DNA from: Symbiodinium natans
Taxonomy: Eukaryota > Sar > Dinophyceae > Suessiales > Symbiodiniaceae
Length of the DNA stretch: 64,000 nucleotides
Direction of reading: 5' to 3'
Assembly: GCA_905221605.1 (NCBI GenBank)
Contig: CAJNDS010000781.1
Span: 1 to 64,000 of the forward strand
Shown: piece by piece, positions 61,284 through 64,000 of the stretch
Layout of the letters: each line of letters begins with the position of its first letter
Numbering within the stretch: the stretch's first letter is position 1
The notes under the pieces: model-generated
The model's database searches: none
The model's input: only the letters and a program-made list of their open reading frames with translations
What the model was told of the DNA's origin: nothing
Made by a program: the position numbers and the translations under genes

Positions 61284-64000
61284 TGCGCTGCATTGAGACC
61301 CGCAAGGCCTTGTGACGGCTCATCAACCGTGGCCTGAGCCTCTTCAGGGGCCTCTGGAGGGCGGCTCTCCTGAGTGACATCCACAAATTGGCTTTTCGGG
61401 AATTGACCCTTTTCAAGCAGTGTCTTAACGCCTAGGAGCTCGCTCTCCGGAAACTCTGCCACTGTGGCCTCAGATGGGGTTGCAAAACGAAGCTGTTCAG
61501 GCGCGCAGCGCAAGAGACTACGCCTGTGTGCGACAACGAAGTTGCGACCGACCGATCCCAGCACTAGCCCTGCCCCGTACCATCTCCCCCCCTCTATTCT
61601 TACCCCATCGACATGCTTCTGTGTGCGCCAGTAGTAAACCCAGTCCCCCGAACGAAAAGGACGAAGCGCACGCGGGCGTGCACGAAGTGCGGCACGAACA
61701 GCGCGATCGCTTTGGCACTCAAGCATGGCACGGCGCGATGCGGCGCGCACTGCAGCTGCGCGCTCTAGCGCTGGTTCTGCCTGTTCGGCATCGACGGCAC
61801 CCAGGTGAGGCGCCTCCTGCATAAGATCCGTGGGAACGCGCGGATTGCGCCCGAAAACAAGCTGGTACGGACTGGCGCCCGCTTCAGTCAGGAGGGTGTT
61901 TTTAGCGGATTGAGCATGGGACAGGCAATCACGCCACTCTGGTTCTGACTGGGGACGGCTCTCATCCAGAACGCGCTGGAAAACCCGACACAACCATTGG
62001 CCATGCCGCTCCACTTTGCCTAGTTGCCAGTGGGCGTCTGCGGCAGTATGTCGCATGTCGATGCCGGTGTTGTTGCAGAACGCGCCTAAAACCTGTGAAA
62101 GGTTGGGCTGAGAAGGGTCTAAGCACAGGGTCTGAGGAGGGCCGGCCCACGATACCCACCGATCGCGAAGAGCGTCTCGAGTGGTTTCACCAGTTTCGGT
62201 GCGATGCAATGGAACCATAACCTGAAGGGAGGTGGCGAAGTCAACCATGTTGACGCATGGGATTTTTTGACCTGACAACCACCCTGGCAAGTACTTAACG
62301 TCTAGCCCTACTTTTTCATTGAACTGGGATGCACTAGAGGTGTTAGCGGGGAGTGGTGCTGTTGGCCGACTCTGGTTTGCACACACGCTGCAGGAGAGGC
62401 TTGAAGCACGCTGGACCGCACGATCTGAAGCACCACTGTGCTTGAGAACCCGAACAAGCTCCTTATTTGAGGGATGTCCTAAGTTAGTGTGCAACTTAAG
62501 GAGGGCTTGGTCTATCTTTATGAGTCGCTGCTGTTCTTGGGGATCTTCAGGTTGCTCATTTGCTGCAGGCGCTTCGTGTTGTCTCGGGATCTCAGGTGCT
62601 CTTTGGAAAACGCTTCCTGCGAGGCATTCGCATTCCAAGGCAGTCCAGTCCAGGGGATCACCCTGCACAACCAAGCTTTCACACGCATTGAAACCCACGT
62701 GCCTCCAGAGCATTTCGACGAAACCTGAACAATACCTACCTGAAAACTCGCTCCTACTCACCCCCGAACTTGCATGGCCCTGGATGTGCTGATGCCTGTG
62801 GCATCCGGGACAGGTCCTCGCTCCTTGAGCAAGGTTCGGATTTGAACACAGCAGAGCGGTCTCCCTTTTGATGGGCAAACCGGACCTAGGGCAGGTGAGA
62901 CCGTAGGCACACATATCAACCCGAACCAGACCATACTTATTAACTAGGGGTCTAATGAGGGGGTCTTTCCAGATCCTAGAACCCACCGGATGTTCAAGGA
63001 GAAAATGACCGCCGCGCGCCAGTTGGCGCTGTATCTGCTGGGCACAAAAGCGAAACTGCTGACGGCTCACCATCAGCATGCGGGCTCTTTCCAAAGGCGT
63101 CCTGTGGATCATGTGAAGACTGTCCCAGTCACCACAATGAATGCATGGGGGAGATGCTGTGAGTAAGGCAGGTCTGGCCTCTTCAAGCAACTGGTCTACC
63201 TCCTTCTGCGTGCTCCTACATCCTAAATCACACCCCTGCTTAATGTCAAATGCCAGCCCCGTTGCTCCATGCTGGCGAGCCTGTTCAGTCAGGCGAGGGG
63301 GCGAGAACAACTCCGCCACTGCAACCTGTGCGGATTGCTTGGCGTCTAGGGTTTTAACCTGGGCTAGGAGGCACTTACAGTGTTTGTTCTTCATGGGTTT
63401 CTTGTTCTTGTTTGTCTTAGGGCTTAAGGGTCCTAAGGGTTCAGGCGATGGCGGTGGTGGTACATGTCCCTCCAGTGAAGGCTGCAAGCCACACGTGACG
63501 TCCTGAGCCACATCATTCTTACACCCAGATGCCTCTACTGAATCCGCAGCGGGAAGAACAGGCTTATGAGCAACCATGCGGCTGGGGTAGCTGAGGATGT
63601 CGATGAGAAGCTGGCCAGCATCATTGACCTTCATGGGCACGGCCTCCTGAGCGTTCAGGAACCGCATCGTCTTGTTGCCGAAGTTCAAGGAGACCTGTAG
63701 CTTCTCTAAGGTTGGACGCCCCAACAGAAGAGGAGCTCGACCTTGGATGACTGCCGCATCGATGATGCCAGGCACCCCTCCGATGCCCACAGGTATCTTC
63801 ACGGCCATGCTTGAAACCTCCGTGGCGCCATTCCCGAACCTGAACGAACTCGTGGCCTGGTAGGTCTCAAGCGTCTTGCCGATCATGCTGCCTATCTTTG
63901 CCTCGAGCTGCTGGAGCGTGTCCTTTCCGATGAGCGTGCGTCCACAGCCGGAGTCTACAACCCCGAAACCCGGTGAAGACACGAGTCCCGCCGCCAGAAC
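61049..64000 (-). CDS. Copia-type protease, methyltransferase-like segment and integrase (5' end beyond window)
   Basis: The frame is open from the window edge to 61,049. It begins in an aspartic protease: GVVDSGCGRTLIG (DSG), AAVIQGRAPLLLGRPTLEKL. A Pro/Lys-rich linker follows. At about residues 240-430 (near 63,260-62,700) lies a segment with GLAFDIKQGCDLGCRS, LLTASPPCIHC, GHFLLEHPVGSRIW and VDMCAYGLTCP, which resembles SAM-dependent methyltransferases with an SPPC motif.

Then comes the integrase: a zinc-binding part (LHTNLGHPSNKELV, CSVCANQ) and the catalytic core with D in GLDVKYL, D in CLDPSQPN and E in GKVERHGQW. Integrase inserts the DNA copy into the genome. Gag and the 5' LTR would lie beyond 64,000. 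Confidence 0.95.
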   Translation of the reverse strand, partial: VLAAGLVSSPGFGVVDSGCGRTLIGKDTLQQLEAKIGSMIGKTLETYQATSSFRFGNGATEVSSMAVKIPVGIGGVPGIIDAAVIQGRAPLLLGRPTLEKLQVSLNFGNKTMRFLNAQEAVPMKVNDAGQLLIDILSYPSRMVAHKPVLPAADSVEASGCKNDVAQDVTCGLQPSLEGHVPPPPSPEPLGPLSPKTNKNKKPMKNKHCKCLLAQVKTLDAKQSAQVAVAELFSPPRLTEQARQHGATGLAFDIKQGCDLGCRSTQKEVDQLLEEARPALLTASPPCIHCGDWDSLHMIHRTPLERARMLMVSRQQFRFCAQQIQRQLARGGHFLLEHPVGSRIWKDPLIRPLVNKYGLVRVDMCAYGLTCPRSGLPIKRETALLCSNPNLAQGARTCPGCHRHQHIQGHASSGVSRSEFSGRYCSGFVEMLWRHVGFNACESLVVQGDPLDWTALECECLAGSVFQRAPEIPRQHEAPAANEQPEDPQEQQRLIKIDQALLKLHTNLGHPSNKELVRVLKHSGASDRAVQRASSLSCSVCANQSRPTAPLPANTSSASQFNEKVGLDVKYLPGWLSGQKIPCVNMVDFATSLQVMVPLHRTETGETTRDALRDRWVSWAGPPQTLCLDPSQPNLSQVLGAFCNNTGIDMRHTAADAHWQLGKVERHGQWLCRVFQRVLDESRPQSEPEWRDCLSHAQSAKNTLLTEAGASPYQLVFGRNPRVPTDLMQEAPHLGAVDAEQAEPALERAAAVRAASRRAMLECQSDRAVRAALRARPRALRPFRSGDWVYYWRTQKHVDGVRIEGGRWYGAGLVLGSVGRNFVVAHRRSLLRCAPEQLRFATPSEATVAEFPESELLGVKTLLEKGQFPKSQFVDVTQESRPPEAPEEAQATVDEPSQGLAGLNAAQWLEQHRQTAAGTESPKAPEVSCSAPGPTQNPTLQHFLKPAQRKNRHTPLSDASSAKLLRATSVSVDCPTLILKTSLK

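Noticed and set aside
1-64000. tRNA and rRNA genes
   Set aside because: I found no cloverleaf with a T-loop GTTCRANYC box that I could fold convincingly and no conserved rRNA core sequence by eye; a covariance-model search would decide.

Overview
The window looks like nuclear DNA of a photosynthetic dinoflagellate. Evidence: a four-domain chlorophyll a/c light-harvesting polyprotein gene (minus strand, 18,482-21,155); pervasive TTTAGGG/CCCTAAA (telomere-type) arrays; a decayed dinoflagellate spliced-leader sequence just upstream of a plastid-targeted gene (54,651-54,671); GC-AG as well as GT-AG introns; a membrane-protein family I associate with dinoflagellates; and a Copia-type retrotransposon with a methyltransferase-like insertion. 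Genus cannot be judged from the sequence.

Layout. 1-8,950 is an AT-rich island with a tandemly duplicated MITE-like element and two decayed copies, in opposite orientation, of one non-LTR (LINE-like) reverse transcriptase family. 9,315-39,960 is the gene-bearing part. I could join exons into six-exon (9,315-12,027), probable six-exon (12,454-13,822), ten-exon (13,931-17,320, a nucleotide-sugar transferase), two-exon (light-harvesting) and five-exon (27,271-29,145, a RING-H2 membrane protein) genes; further exon sets at 17.5-18.4, 21.6-26.7 and 36.0-40.0 kb have no recognised product. 39,970-54,160 is almost wholly satellite DNA of at least eight kinds, with a 100-N assembly gap at 41,756-41,855. 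54,300-57,750 holds a truncated plastid gene and scattered exons. 57,982-64,000 is a Copia element on the minus strand that runs off the window edge.

The main result is about introns. When exons are joined by reading frame and splice signals, the telomere-type arrays fall inside introns; one 76-bp intron is little else. Other introns are members of short dispersed families (about 85-116 bp), many with terminal inverted repeats reaching the GT and AG, which fits introner-like mobile elements. All four introns of the RING-H2 gene belong to such families. I separate at least five families, some with copies in genes more than 10 kb apart.

Gene calls with several introns are my own frame-and-splice reconstructions: joined lengths divide by three and phases agree, but no transcript data were available. 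Functions are given only where family motifs are visible.
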